DNA of 64,000 nucleotides from Macrostomum hystrix (GCA_950097015.1 CATNEN010000038.1:26697001-26761000), one strand, 5' to 3'. Shown: positions 22,091 to 34,094, numbered from the stretch's first letter. The notes: a model not told the origin generated them from the sequence alone. Numbers and translations are program-made.

Positions 22091-23185
22091 ACTGAATTTT
22101 CGGTAAAAACAAAGACAGCAAACACCTGGCGTCACTTGTGTCAACGAAGCTTACAGACTAAACAAAAAACAGCAAACCTTTTGTTCAACCTTCATTTGTA
22201 TCTTAGCCTCATTTGATGCCGGAATCCCATATACTCGTATAGGGCCTATAGTACGAGCCGTAGTTGATATCTTTTGAAGTTGCATCTGCATCTACACAAA
22301 GTCTAACCTATACTTTTATATTAGACTGCATCGTTCTCTATCATTAGTCTGAGCTAACTAATTTTCTGTTATTCTTTTTGTCTTTTGCTCCAATTTGTGC
22401 CCAACCCAGTCAACCAGTCTGGTAGCATTACTTTCTGATTGGAGGGCAAAGCCAGAAAGCCTTGCCTGATGATTAACGAGGCCTACTCAAGGGTAAGTAA
22501 GATTGACTCACGCTTAGCTACCAACTGAGTGATGGGCCGTCTAGAATATCTAGATAGGTTTCGCTAAAGTTGATAGATTTTTTCACCTAGAATTCATGAG
22601 ATTGATGAGAATCCTTAGTTGGGCTAAATCTGCTTCATGGCCAGTATGGGCGAAGATAAATGTGCTTTAACCAAACTGTGCTCAAACTGTGCTCACAATA
22701 TTAGAGCAGCAGTCTCTGGGGCTAATGTGAGTAGCGCTTCATAGGTGGCTGTGAGGAGTGAAAACGACTGCAACACACGAAGCCAGAAAATTTGACGGAA
22801 GAAGACAGAAAAATAGTTGAGAAATTCGGGTGAGGCATGACTGACCCATACGCCTTGATATAGAGCCGGAACTGTATATCATTGCCAACTTCGAAATTCT
22901 CTATAGTGGAATCCTGTGCTTGCGTGTGTTTCCCACTGTCCTGTCCAGAATGTCAAGGTTGAAAAATCTGTGAGTTGAGGATTGTTTTAATTAGTCAGTG
23001 TACATGGCAAAGCCTTGTGAGCCTGTAGGGGAGATAATCAAAGCAAGTTATTACATATAATTGTCAGGCTAATGATGCTGGTATGATCCGGGAACTCGTG
23101 TTTGAGTTGAATAATTTCTTTCACATTCTCTTTCTTCTGTTTTCATAATACTCGGCTCCTAGCCATTAATCAGATTTTGTAGGTA
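22091..23185. other. Unique intergenic DNA
   Basis: No gene or RNA recognised in about 1.1 kb between the DGK 5' side and the 31-bp array. Confidence 0.5.
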
Positions 23186-23189
23186 ACTG

Positions 23190-23828
23190 AAACCCTGTCA
23201 ACAGGTGTCTCCCTGGACTAAATCAATCAACAGGCGTCTCCCTGGACAGAAAACCTGTCAACAGGTGTCTCTCTGGACTGAAAACCTGGCAACTGGTGTC
23301 TCACACTGGACTGAACCAGTCAACAGGTGTCTCACTAGACTAAATCTATCAACTGGTGTCTCACTGTACTAACCCTCTCAACTGGTATCTCTCACTGGAC
23401 TGAACCAGTCAACAGGTGTCTCACTAGACTAAATCTATCAACTGGTGTCTCACTGTACTAACCCTCTCAACTGGTATCTCTCACTGGACTAAACCTGTCA
23501 ACAGGTGTCACATTGAACTAAACCTGTCAACTGGTGTGTCACTGGACTAAACCTGTCAACAGGTGTCTCATTGGACTGAAAACCTGTCAACAGGTGTCTC
23601 ACTGGACTGAAAACCTGTCAACAGGTGTCTCATTGGACTGAAAACCTGTCAACAGGTGTCTCACTGGACTGAAAACCTGTCAACAGGTGTCTCACTGGAC
23701 TGAAAACCTGTCAACAGGTGTCTCACTGGACTGAAAACCTGTCAACAGGTGTCTCACTGGACTGAAAACCTGTCAACAGGTGTCTCACTGGACTGAAAAC
23801 CTGTCAACAGGTGTCTCACTGGACTAAC
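23190..23828. repeat. 31-bp minisatellite, left part, split by a LINE
   Basis: Units of TGTCTCACTGGACTGAAAAC followed by CTGTCAACAGG. The left third is diverged and the units next to the LINE are nearly identical. Each unit carries inverted arms ACCTGT/ACAGGT. The array resumes at 25513. Confidence 0.95.
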
Positions 23829-25512
23829 AACAACAACAACAACAAAGGACGACAACCCAAGGCCGAAGCCAAAGGGGGCTGCCGTCAAAAGGCACGTGCA
23901 AGAGCAGAGTGGCGCAGAATTGTCAGTCCGCGGGGGTCGGAGATTCCAGCGTCAGTCAGTAGCAGTTCAGGGTAGCGTAGCGCCCTCGCCTGACCACGCC
24001 GCCAGGGCCCCCGCAGGGAAAGCAGCAGCACGTCCTGCAGTGGCTCGGGGCAGCGCTGCTCCGCACGGATGGCGTGGCCAGCCAGCTGCAGGCGCCGGAT
24101 GCGCAGCAGCTGACTTGGCCGGCAGAGCTGGGCCCGGCGATAGAGCTCATAGTTGCTGGTGTTGGTGACGGCAGTCGGCGAATAGTGGACGCCGAAAGCG
24201 GCTCGCAGGAGTCCGGCGTGGGCGGCATCGAGTTGCTTCTCCTGCGTGCCGTTCATAGTCCACGTTTGAGCGTTGTAGAGAAAGACGGTCTCTATGACGG
24301 CTTGAAACAACCGCCCTCTCAGCCGATCCGGCAGCGTGGGGCACTGCAGGACAGTCCGCAGGGTGCGAAAGGCGGCCCAGGCAAGCGCCCTGCGTCGCGC
24401 CATGTCGTCCAAGGTGTCGGGCACTTGACCGCCGAGATAGATGAAGGTCTCGCAGCGCGGCAGCAATGCCGCTTGCCCATTTCCGTTGTGGCAGAGGATC
24501 TCGCCGTTGAGGTCATTCGGGACGGTCAGCACCATTGTTTTCTTGGTGTTCACAGACAGCCCGACCATTGCCGCCGCCGCAGTCAGCTTGTCCAGCAGAT
24601 GCTGAGCACCTTCGATTGAGCTGGACAGCAGCGCCAGGTCGTCCGCGTATGCCAGGACAGAGAGTCGTCTTTCGGGGTGTCGGCTGCTTGTCCTGCGACA
24701 GAGCAGGAAGCCGTTGGCGTCGTCAGGGAGGCCAGTGCGCAGCACCCAGTCCAAGACCAAGACGAAAAGAAAGGGGGCGAGTGTGTCGCCCTGCAGCACA
24801 CCGGAGGTCGTGTCGAAGAAATCGGATAGGCCGTCCGGCGTCACAACTGCCGCCCTGGTCTCCTGGTACAGGGCCATCACAGCGTTACCAGCTGTTCAGG
24901 CACATGGTACGCGCGCAGGATCTTCGGGATGACCCGTCTCGACACCGAGTCGAAAGCTTTTAGAAAATCCACGAAGATGCAGATGACCGCCGACTGGTGG
25001 ATACGGGTCTCTTCTAAAATGCGGCGCAAAGCGAGAATCTGATTCACCGTGCCCCTACCTGGCCGGAAGCCGTTTTGCTCTCGCCGGAGGAACGGGTCCA
25101 ACACAGGTTGCAGCCGCGTCAGCAGTACCCTGTTGTACAGCTTCGCGGCGCAGGACATTAGGGATATTCAGCGATGTTCTTCGACCTTGACAGTTCCGGC
25201 TTCTTTGGGATCCCGACGATGTGCGCCGTCCGCCATTAAGCGGGGGCGGGACCTCCCGCCAGCACGCAGTTCATCACTTGCGTGACTTCTTGCGCCACCA
25301 GCGGGAGGCGCAACACTTCGACAGGCACGTCGTCAGGTCCGGTGGTTTTGCCGCCCGGTGTCTTTTTAGCGAGCAGAAGCACCTCGTCAATGGTGATAGG
25401 ACTGGTGTTGAAGGAGCTTTCTTCTGGCAGTGCGACCTCCGCGGGCAGTGACATGTCGTCTCTTGGCGGCGGCGGAGACGCGTTAACGATGCCAGAGAAA
25501 AGGGCTCTCAGT
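23829..25512 (-). mobile_element. 5'-truncated non-LTR retrotransposon (LINE), RTE-like
   Basis: A reverse-transcriptase fragment on the minus strand, inserted in the 31-bp array. The nine bases TGGACTAAC flank it at 23820-23828 and 25513-25521, a likely target-site duplication, though the array itself contains similar words. The 3' end (low coordinate) has a TTG trinucleotide tail at 23829-23846, as some RTE-clade elements do. No endonuclease domain is present. The RTE assignment is from RT style and tail and is tentative. Confidence 0.85.
23885..25512 (-). pseudogene. Broken reverse transcriptase of the LINE
   Basis: Three frame segments read through the RT domain. Segment one (to about 25236) has KTTGPDDVPVEVLR. 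Segment two (25158-24877) has KLYNRVLL, QNGFRPGRGT and FVDFLKAFDSV. Segment three (24880-23885) has GVLQGDTLAPFLF, AYADDLALL (catalytic YADD at 24649-24638) and the C-terminal LFQAVIETVFLYNAQTW region. A one-base shift at about 24880 and a frame change with a stop between 25158 and 25236 make it non-functional. Confidence 0.92.
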
Positions 25513-25622
25513 TGGACTAACCCTGTCTCATTGGACTGCAAACCAAATCAACAGGTGTCATACCAGACTAAAAACCTTCAGTAGGTGTTTCACAGGTAAA
25601 AAACCCGTCAACAGGTATCTCA
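25513..25622. repeat. 31-bp minisatellite, right part
   Basis: About three diverged units with AATCAACAGGTGTCA and CCGTCAACAGGTATC cores, continuing the array interrupted at 23828. Confidence 0.85.
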
Positions 25623-25945
25623 CTAAGCATGTTCACAAATAAAATTTAGTCGCATTATTTTCAGCTTAAAACTCCGCTTAAGTTATACTTTCTACTTTTA
25701 GTAGTAATTAATAAGGCAATTATTTTCCTTACTTGTACCGAATAGTCTATGTATTTATTTGGAAACGATTTGAGAAATGAGATGAAAACTAATGAGAGAC
25801 AACAATTTTGGACCTAAAATGAGCCGTTTTGCAGACTATTATTTTTAGTGACCGTTGTTTAATTTATAATGTTTATTCCATGCATGCTACTCAAAGTACG
25901 GTAGTATCGATAATTTACGAGTAATGTTCGTTCTATGTAACACTG
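25623..25945 (-). other. 3' flank of the GPCR gene
   Basis: AT-rich. On the minus strand AATAAA lies at 25877-25872, about 70 bp after the GPCR stop, a good polyadenylation signal. Confidence 0.6.
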
Positions 25946-26249
25946 TCAGGCAGTCCTGGGCGGCGGGGCCCTCAGCAACAGGCGCCGCAATAGTTGCGCT
26001 GCAGCCAAGCGGTACCTGTCGCAGGCAAAACAGTAGATGAAGAGGTTGCAGACACTGTCAAGCGCCACCAGCATGCCAGCTATCCGGCTATAGATGGCAG
26101 CCACATGCCGCAGCCTGGCGCTGGGCCGAGCTGGGATCAGGCAGAATGAGATGCCCAGAGCAAGTGGCAGCTCCAGGGTGACGAACACCACCGCCAGAGC
26201 GAGCACCGTGCGAGTAACCGTGCCCGTCACCTCAGCACGGCGTCTGTGG
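25946..26249 (-). CDS. GPCR last exon: TM6, TM7 and tail
   Basis: Acceptor TTCGCCCCGCAG puts the exon start at 26249, ahead of RRRAEVTGTVTRTVLAL. TM6 is VLALAVVFVTLELPLALGIS. TM7 holds LVALDSVCNLFIYC, where NLFIY stands for the NPxxY motif of class A receptors, then CDRYRLAAAQLLRRLL as helix 8 and a short tail ending RTA. The pattern is like invertebrate neuropeptide receptors (FMRFamide-receptor type), but the ligand cannot be told. Confidence 0.85.
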
Positions 26250-26274
26250 CTGCGGGGCGAATGAGCTTTTAAGT

Positions 26275-27012
26275 TTATTAGTTGCTGAGCTTATGAGTTC
26301 ATGAGTTTTATAAGTTCTTGAGTTTATGATTTCTTGAGTTCATGATTTTTTGAGTTCATTAGTTGAGTTCATGACTTGAGTTCATTAGTTGAGTTCATTA
26401 ATTGAGTTCATGAGTTGAGTTCATTAGTTGAGTTCATGAGTTGAGTTCATTAGTTGAGTTCATGAGTTGAGTTCATGAGTTGAGTTCATTAGTTGAGTTC
26501 ATGAGTTGAGTTCATTAGTTGAGTTCATGAGTTGAGTTCATTAGTTGAGTTCATGAGTTGAGTTCATGAGTTGAGTTCATGAGTTGAGTTCATGAGTTGA
26601 GTTCATGAGTTGAGTTCATTAGTTGAGTTCATTAGTTGAGTTCATTAGTTGAGTTCATGAGTTGAGTTCATTAGTTGAGTTCATTAATTGAGTTCATGAG
26701 TTGAGTTCATTAGTTGAGTTCATGAGTTGAGTTCATTAGTTGAGTTCATTAGTTGAGTTCATTAGTTGAGTTCATGAGTTGAGTTCATTAGTTGAGTTCA
26801 TGAGTTGAGTTCATTAGTTGAGTTCATTAGTTGAGTTCATTAGTTGAGTTCATGAGTTGAGTTCATTAGTTGAGTTCATTAGTTGAGTTCATTAGTTGAG
26901 TTCATGAGTTGAGTTCATTAGTTGAGTTCATGAGTTGAGTTCATTAGTTGAGTTCATTAGTTGAGTTCATTAGTTGAGTTCTTTAGTTGAGTTCATTAAT
27001 TGAGCTCATGAG
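26275..27012. repeat. 13-bp minisatellite in a GPCR intron
   Basis: About 55 copies of GTTGAGTTCATTA or GTTGAGTTCATGA, alternating irregularly. Confidence 0.97.
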
Positions 27013-27052
27013 CTGAGTTGATGAGTGAGATTGATGCATCAACTGTCAGCCA

Positions 27053-27249
27053 GTCCAGTCCAGCCCAGTTGAAGTCGACGCCAGCGACGCACTAGTCGGA
27101 CGGTGAGGCAGCAGAAGGTGGACACGAGCAGCACCGGAGCAGCGGACTGGGCCAGCAACAGGTAGGCCTCCAGCAGATCCAGGCCTGTGGAACCGGTGTG
27201 ACCCGCCCAGACTCGCACACGAATTGGACGTCCGCCGCAGAGGGTCAGT
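27053..27249 (-). CDS. GPCR exon: extracellular loop 2 and TM5 (boundaries uncertain)
   Basis: The minus strand reads LTLCGGRPIRVRVW, then GLDLLEAYLLLAQSAAPVLL and VSTFCCLTVRLVRRWRRL, which fits a loop-2 Cys, a TM5 and the start of loop 3. I could not settle the splice sites: CCACAG (27181) or GTGCGAG would match the upstream phase, and a donor matching the phase of the last exon is not clear. A sequence error, a non-canonical site or an undetected small exon are possible. Confidence 0.6.
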
Positions 27250-27374
27250 TCCAGTTGTCAGAAATTGAAACACTTTGAGGCCTTTTGATAGGCCGATAAT
27301 GGATACTTATTTGTTCTATTGGGTCACAGCTCAGTCTGCTGAAACTTCAATGTCATCCACTTTAACTACAGGTC

Positions 27375-28150
27375 GTTGAATAATCCACAATCAGTTTCCA
27401 GGTGTTTCAATGACCCACAATCAGTCTCCAGGTGTTTCGATGACCCACAATCAGTCTCCAGGTGTTTCAATGACCCACAATCAGTCTCCAGGTGTTTCAA
27501 TGACCCACAATCAGTCTCCAGGTGTTTCAATGACCCACAATCAGTCTCCAGGTGTTTCAATGACCCACAATCAGTCTCCAGGTGTTTCAATGACCTACAA
27601 TCAGTCTCCAGGTGAGTCAATGACCCACAATCAGTCTCCAGGTGTTTCAATGACCCACAATCAGTCTCCAGGTGACTCAATGACCCACAATCAGTCTCCA
27701 GGTGTTTCAATGACCCACAATCAGTCTCCAGGTGTTTCAATGACCCACAATCAGTCTCCAGGTGTTTCAATGACCCACAATCAGTCTCCAGATGACTCAA
27801 TGACCCACAATCAGTCTCCATGTGAGTCAATGACCCACAATCAGTCTCCAGGTGTTTCAATGACCCACAATCAGTCTTCAGGTGTTTCAATGACCCACAA
27901 TCAGTCTCCAGGTGTTTCAATGACCTACAATCAGTCTCCAGGTGAGTCAATGACCCACAATCAGTCTCCAGGTGTTTCAATAACCCACAATCAGTCTCCA
28001 GGTGACTCAATGACCCACAATCAGTCTCCAGGTGTTTCAATGACCCACAATCAGTCTCCAGGTGTTTCAATGACCCACAATCAGTCTCCAGGTGTTTCAA
28101 TGACCCACAATCAGTCTTCCGGTGAGTCAATGACCCACAATCAGTGTCCA
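27375..28150. repeat. 30-bp minisatellite in a GPCR intron
   Basis: About 26 units of AATGACCCACAATCAGTCTC followed by CAGGTGTTTC, GTGAGTC or GTGACTC. The unit is a multiple of three, so both strands stay open (254 aa each); neither is a gene. It lies about 42 bp past the TM4 exon donor. Confidence 0.97.
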
Positions 28151-28191
28151 GGTACTAAATTATTAATGCAATAAAGACATTCCATGTACAT

Positions 28192-28450
28192 CACCTTCTA
28201 GATCAAAGACTGCAATCAGTCCAACGGCTTCGATCGCGAAGATCGTCAGCAGGGCGGCGAAGATTGCTCGCGGTCGTCGTTCAATCAGGCGGGCACCTCC
28301 GATCGGGCCGGCCGCCGATGTCTCCCGCATCGGAGCCCTTATAGCCATGTACCTGGCGCAGCTGATCACAGCCACCCACCAGTTTCGCATGGATAGAAAT
28401 GCGTGCCCGCCGATAGCCGAGACAGCCTTTGTCGGCAGGATTTTCAAGTA
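28192..28450 (-). CDS. GPCR exon: TM3 and TM4
   Basis: The frame reads YLKILPTKAVSAIGGHAFLS, MRNWWVAVISCARYMAI (TM3 ending in ARY where most class A receptors have DRY), RAPMRE, then ERRPRAIFAALLTIFAIEAV and GLIAVFDLE (TM4). A donor GTGATG follows GAAG at about 28191. The acceptor is probably CTACTCGTAG just before TAC at 28450. The exon(s) for the N-terminus, TM1 and TM2 were not found upstream in the window. Confidence 0.72.
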
Positions 28451-28540
28451 CTACGAGTAGCTCGCATTAAAACTTTTCGAATCCGCTTCCAAGGCAGCAA
28501 TTGAAAGCAGGAATTGTTTGCTTGCAGTTTGAGCTTGGGT

Positions 28541-28674
28541 AGGGGTTGTAGCCTAGTGGTTGGGGCGTCGGACTCACGACTCGAAGGTCTGGGGTTCGAT
28601 TCCCGAATCGAGTATGGGTAATTGAAGGTGGGTATGGCGTCCCACCAGTCCATGCACTGTACAGCCGTACGCAG
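28541..28674 (+). mobile_element. tRNA-derived SINE, short copy
   Basis: Box A TAGCCTAGTGG at 28549-28559 and box B GGTTCGATTCC at 28593-28603 have tRNA spacing, followed by a tail with CAGTCCATGCACTG and CAGCCGTACGCAG. The tail is shared with the copy at 30007, so this is a dispersed element and not a tRNA gene. Confidence 0.8.
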
Positions 28675-29067
28675 TTAAAATTTGGGCAGTTGTAATCAAT
28701 CACAATAGTTTGAGTAGCTATTGTAGTTGTTGCTTTGATCACAGCTGTATTGCTTAGCAACAGATTGATTACCGGCTCCAATTAATTTTTTTGTTGGTTG
28801 TTGTCTGTACTTGTTATTACTACCCCCTTCTCTCTAAGTTTGTTTACGCTCGCGCGCCCTTTCATTGTACTTTTTACTCTCTCCCTCATCAGTAGTTTAA
28901 CCTACTATCTAACCTACACTTCTCTTTCCTTTCCCTCGTCTCTGATTGGCTAGCTGCTCGTGTCTCTTTCCTCAACCCCTTATTTTCAACTCTTACCATC
29001 TGGCCCGTCCTAACTCGTGTTACCCTTCTGCCCTCTCCTTATCTATTGGCTAATACTATATTCTATA
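28675..29067. other. Unique DNA between SINE and MITE
   Basis: Pyrimidine-rich; no gene recognised. Confidence 0.5.
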
Positions 29068-29075
29068 ATCTATAA

Positions 29076-29798
29076 CAGGGGTAGGCAAACTTATTTGCTG
29101 GCGGGCCAAAGAGAGAACCTAAAAGACGACAACGGGCCGCATTGACTGTATAAATATGAGATAGGGGAGAGATGAGACACGGGAGAGATAAGACACGGGA
29201 GAGATACGACAGGGGAGAGATTAGACACGGGAGAGATAAGACAGGGGAGAGATTAGACACGGGAGAGATTAGACCCGGGAGAGATTAGACACGGGAGAGA
29301 TAAGACAGGGGAGAGATTAGACACGGGAGAGATAAGACACGGGAGAGATTAGACCCGGGAGAGATTAGACACGGGAGAGATTAGACCCGGGAGAGATTAG
29401 ACACGGGAGAGATAAGACACGGGAGAGATTAGACCCGGGAGAGATTAGACACGGGAGAGATTAGACACGGGAGAGATTAGACACGGGAGAGATACGACAG
29501 GGGAGAGATTAGACACGGGAGAGATAAGACAGGGGAGAGATTAGACACGGGAGAGATGAGACACAGGAGAGATTAGACAGGGGAGAGATTAGACACGGGA
29601 GAGATAAGACACGGGAGAGATAAGACACGAGAGCGATGAGACACGGGAGAGATTAGGCACAAGAGCGATGAGACACAGGAGAGATTAGACACGAGAGAGA
29701 TGAAACAGGACACTGTAGATGTCAGAAGGGGCAACGGGCCGGATTTGGGAGCTTCGAGGGCCGCATCTGGCCCGCGGGCCGGAGTTTGCCGACCCCTG
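29076..29798. mobile_element. hAT-type MITE carrying an internal minisatellite
   Basis: Terminal inverted repeats CAGGGGTAGGCAAACT and AGTTTGCCGACCCCTG agree at 15 of 16 bases. The eight bases ATCTATAA flank both ends exactly (29068-29075 and 29799-29806), the target-duplication length of hAT transposons. Sub-terminal GGGCCG/GGCCCG words are typical of non-autonomous hAT elements. There is no transposase; most of the interior is a 16-bp array. Confidence 0.92.
29158..29705. repeat. 16-bp minisatellite inside the MITE
   Basis: About 34 copies of AGATTAGACACGGGAG or AGATAAGACACGGGAG with AGATGAGACAC, GACCCGGG and ACAGGGG variants. Same family as the arrays at 1, 19863 and 61334. Confidence 0.95.
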
Positions 29799-30006
29799 AT
29801 CTATAATATAATATTCTCGGCCTAGGCTCTCTTTCTTTCTAGAAGTTACTACAGTAGAAGTTTTTAGTGCAGTTAGCCGTTGTCGTTTCCTATAGAAAAA
29901 CTACATGTCTTGCTAAATTAGGCTTTTTACCCACTTCTCTACGAGTGCTACGGGTGCGTCCTACTAACAAAGCTATTCTTAGCTAATTCTTAGCTAAGAA
30001 TAACAG

Positions 30007-30240
30007 GCTGCGTACGGCTGTTCAGTCCATGGACTGGGGCGACGCCACACCCACCCTCAATTACCCCAGCTAATGCTGTTACACATTCAACAAGCTTGGT
30101 TAACTGAAGCAATGCAGAATTAAGTGTCTTGCTAAAGCAGCTAAAGGACACAAATTGTTCCAGTGGAGTCGGGAATCGAACCCCCGACCTTCAAGTCGTG
30201 AGTCGGATTCTCTAACCACAATGCTACAACCTCTTTGTAG
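30007..30240 (-). mobile_element. tRNA-derived SINE, longer copy
   Basis: On the minus strand: box A TAGCATTGTGGTTAGAG, box B GGTTCGATTCC (30182-30172), then a body of about 170 bp ending in CAGTCCATGGACTG and CAGCCGTACGCAG. It shares head and tail with the copy at 28541. Confidence 0.82.
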
Positions 30241-30555
30241 CATTGTGGCATCCTACACAGTGCATTACACATCTCAGGATTGCATTGCAATCATGCACTT
30301 TTTGTTTTTTTCAATCATATTTTTAGGCAATACTTTTGGGAGACAAAAAACAGACCAGCCTGAGTCCACTGCAGCTGCCTAATCTTTGGGGAAAATACAT
30401 CAGTATTCGACAGAAAAGCATTTCTTATATCAGTCATTCTTTCACATATCATGCCTAATTTATATTCATTGAGGAGCCAAAATATTATAAAAAAAAATAG
30501 CAAAAACCTTGACATAACCATTGCATTATGTCACAAAGGCTAGGCATTTGTGTTG
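30241..30555. other. Unique DNA
   Basis: No gene recognised between the SINE and the 19-bp array. Confidence 0.5.
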
Positions 30556-30557
30556 GT

Positions 30558-33500
30558 GTGAACTAACGGATATCTGTGAAACTAACGGATATCTATGAAA
30601 CTAACGGATATCTGTGAAACTAACGGATACCTGTGAAACTAACGGATATCTGTGAAACTAACGGATATCTGCGAAACTAACAGATATCTGTGAAACTAAC
30701 GGATATCTGTGAAACTAACTGATATCTGTGAAACTAACGGATATCTGTGAAACTAACGGATATCTGCGAAACTAACAGATATCTGTGAAACTAACGGATA
30801 TCTGTGAAACTAACTGATATCTGTGAAACTAACGGATATCTGTGAAACTAACTGATATCTGTGAAACTAATGGATATCTGTGAAACTAACGGATATCTCT
30901 GAAACTAATGGATATCTGTGAAACTAACGGATATCTGTGAAACTAACCGATATCTATGAAACTAACGGATATCTGTGAAACTAATGGATATCTGTGAAAC
31001 TAACGGATATCTGTGAAACTAACGGATATCTGTGAAACTAACGGATATCTCTGAAACTAATGGATATCTGTGAAACTAACGGATATCTGTGAAACTAACG
31101 GATATCTATGAAACTAACGGATATCTGTGAAACTAATGGATATCTGTGAAACTAACGGATATCTATGAAACTAATGGATATCTGTGAAACTAATGGATAT
31201 CTGTGAAACTAACGGATATCTGTGAAACTAACGGATATCTGTGAAACTAACGGATATCTATGAAACTAACGGATATCTGTGAAACTAACGGATATCTGTG
31301 AAACTAACGGATATCTGTGAAACTAACGGATATCTGTGAAACTAACGAATATCTGTGAAACTAACGGATATCTGTGAAACTAACGGAAATCTGCGAAACT
31401 AACGGATATCTGTGAAACTAACGGATATCTGTGAAACTAACGGATATCTGCGAAACTAACGGATATCTGTGAAACTAACGGATATCTGTGAAACTAACGG
31501 ATATCTGTGAAACTAACGGATATCTGCGAAACTAATTGATATCTGTGAAACTAACGGATATCTGTGAAACTAATGGATATCTGTGAAACTAATGGATATC
31601 TGTGAAACTAACGGATATCTGTGAAACTAATGGATATCTGTGAAACTAATGGATATCTGTGAAACTAACTGATATCTGTGAAACTAACTGATATCTGTGA
31701 AACTAATGGATATCTGTGAAACTAATGGATATCTGTGAAACTAATGGATATCTGTGAAACTAATGGATATCTGTGAAACTAATGGATATCTGTGAAACTA
31801 ATGGATATCTGTGAAACTAATGGATATCTGTGAAACTAACTGATATCTGTGAAACTAACTGATATCTGTGAAACTAATGGATATCTGTGAAACTAATGGA
31901 TATCTGTGAAACTAATGGATATCTGTGAAACTAATGGATATCTGTGAAACTAATGGATATCTGTGAAACTAATGGATATCTGTGAAACTAATGGATATCT
32001 GTGAAACTAACGGATATCTGTGAAACTAATGGATATCTGTGAAACTAATGGATATCTGTGAAACTAACTGATATCTGTGAAACTAACTGATATCTGTGAA
32101 ACTAATGGATATCTGTGAAACTAATGGATATCTGTGAAACTAATGGATATCTGTGAAACTAATGGATATCTGTGAAACTAATGGATATCTGTGAAACTAA
32201 CGGATATCTGTGAAACTAACTGATATCTGTGAAACTAACGGATATCTGTGAAACTAATGGATATCTGTGAAACTAATGGATATCTGTGAAACTAACGGAT
32301 ATCTGTGAAACTTACGGATATCTGTGAACCTAACGAATATCTGTGAACCTAACGGATATCTGTGAAACTTACGGATATCTGTGAAACTAACGGATATCTG
32401 TGAACCTAACGGATATCTGTGAAACTAACGGATATCCGTGAAACTAACGGATATCTGTGAAACTAATGGATATCTGCGAAACTAACTGATATCTGTGAAA
32501 CTAACGGATATCTGTGAAACTAATGGATATCTGTGAAACTAATGGATATCTGTGAAACTAGCGGATGTCTGCGAAACTAACTGATATCTGTGAAACTAAT
32601 GGATATCTGTGAAACTAACGGATATCTGCGAAACTAACTGATATCTGTGAAGCTAATGGATATCTGTGAAACTAATGGATATCTGTGAAACTAACTGATA
32701 TCTGTGAAACTAACGGATATCTGTGAAACTAACTGATATCTGTGAAACTAATGGATATCTGTGAAACTAACTGATATCTGTGAAACTAATGCATATCTGT
32801 GAAACTACTGGATATCTGTGAAACTAACTGATATCTGTGAAACTAACTGATATCTGTGAAACTAACTGATATCTGTGAAACTAACTGATATCTGTGAAAC
32901 TAACTGATATCTGTGAAACTAATGGATATCTGTGAAACTAGCGGATGTCTGCGAAACTAACTGATATCTGTGAAACTAATGGATATCTGTGAAACTAACG
33001 GATATCTGCGAAACTAACTGATATCTGTGAAGCTAATGGATATCTGTGAAACTAATGGATATCTGTGAAACTAACTGATATCTGTGAAACTAACGGATAT
33101 CTGTGAAACTAACTGATATCTGTGAAACTAATGGATGTCTGTGAAACTAACCGATTTCTGTGAAACTAACGGATATCTGTGAAACTAATGGATATCTGTG
33201 AAACTAACGGATATCTGTGAAACTAACGGATATCTGTGAAACTAACTGATATCTGTGAAACTAACCGATTTCTGTGAAACTAACGGATATCTGTGAAACT
33301 AATGGATATCTGTGAAACTAACGGATATCTGTGAACCTAACGGATATCTGTGAAACTAACTGATATCTGTGAAACTAACGGATATCTGTGAAACTAACGG
33401 ATATCTGTGAAACTAACGGACATCTGTGAAACTAACGGATATCTGTGAACCTAACGGATATCTGTGAAACTAACGGATATCTGTGAACCTAACGGATATC

Positions 33501-33575
33501 TGTGAAACTAACGGATATCTGTGAACCTAACGGATATCTGTGAACCTAACGGATATCTGTGAATCTTACGGATAT
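30558..33575. repeat. 19-bp minisatellite
   Basis: About 158 units of GGATATCTGTGAAACTAAC, with GGATATC/TGATATC and AACG/AATG variants. A block near 32545-32790 recurs near 32935-33125 (with the rare GCGGATGTCTGCG unit), a higher-order duplication. Confidence 0.98.
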
Positions 33576-34094
33576 ATGTAAAACAGTAACGGCGGTCGTA
33601 GTAAGTAACGTATAGAAAGTAACGAAGACTTGTGAAAGTAATGTAGGCTAGTGAAGGGAATGAAAGCTTTAGGAAGTAACGAAGGCTGGTGGAATTAACG
33701 AAGGCTATATGAATTATCTAAATTAGTTTAAGTAGAGAAGATTATTGTTGGTAACTCACGGTAATGTACTAACCGGCAATGTACCCAGGTTCGTGAAACC
33801 AAGAGTGGAGAAAGGTACAATCAGGTAAACGGAGTCGCTCTGAACAGGTTTCTAACTTTTCAGTTGGAGCTTAGACAATCCAAATTAAACTGTTTTGCTT
33901 ATTTTAGCCTGGAACAGCGCTGAGCTGTGATTGGCTAGGATTTTTCTCTGATATGATGCAGTGAAGCTTTGCCTGTTCGCCTAATCCCAATGTGTATAAA
34001 AAGTGTCACCAATTAGTTACTTTCGAGTCCATAGGCTTTGTAGTGTCTACAGTGAGTTCTGCTTGAGTCCAAATAGTGTGTCTCCTGTGTATCC
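33576..34094. other. Decayed array edge and unique DNA
   Basis: The first 150 bp has GTGAA..GTAACG words left from the 19-bp array. A TATA-like GTATAAAAAG lies at 33993-34002; no gene follows except the 36-bp array. Confidence 0.45.

Noticed and set aside
28549-28610. Functional tRNA gene
   Set aside because: Boxes A and B are present but the 3' part continues into a shared SINE tail and a second diverged copy exists.
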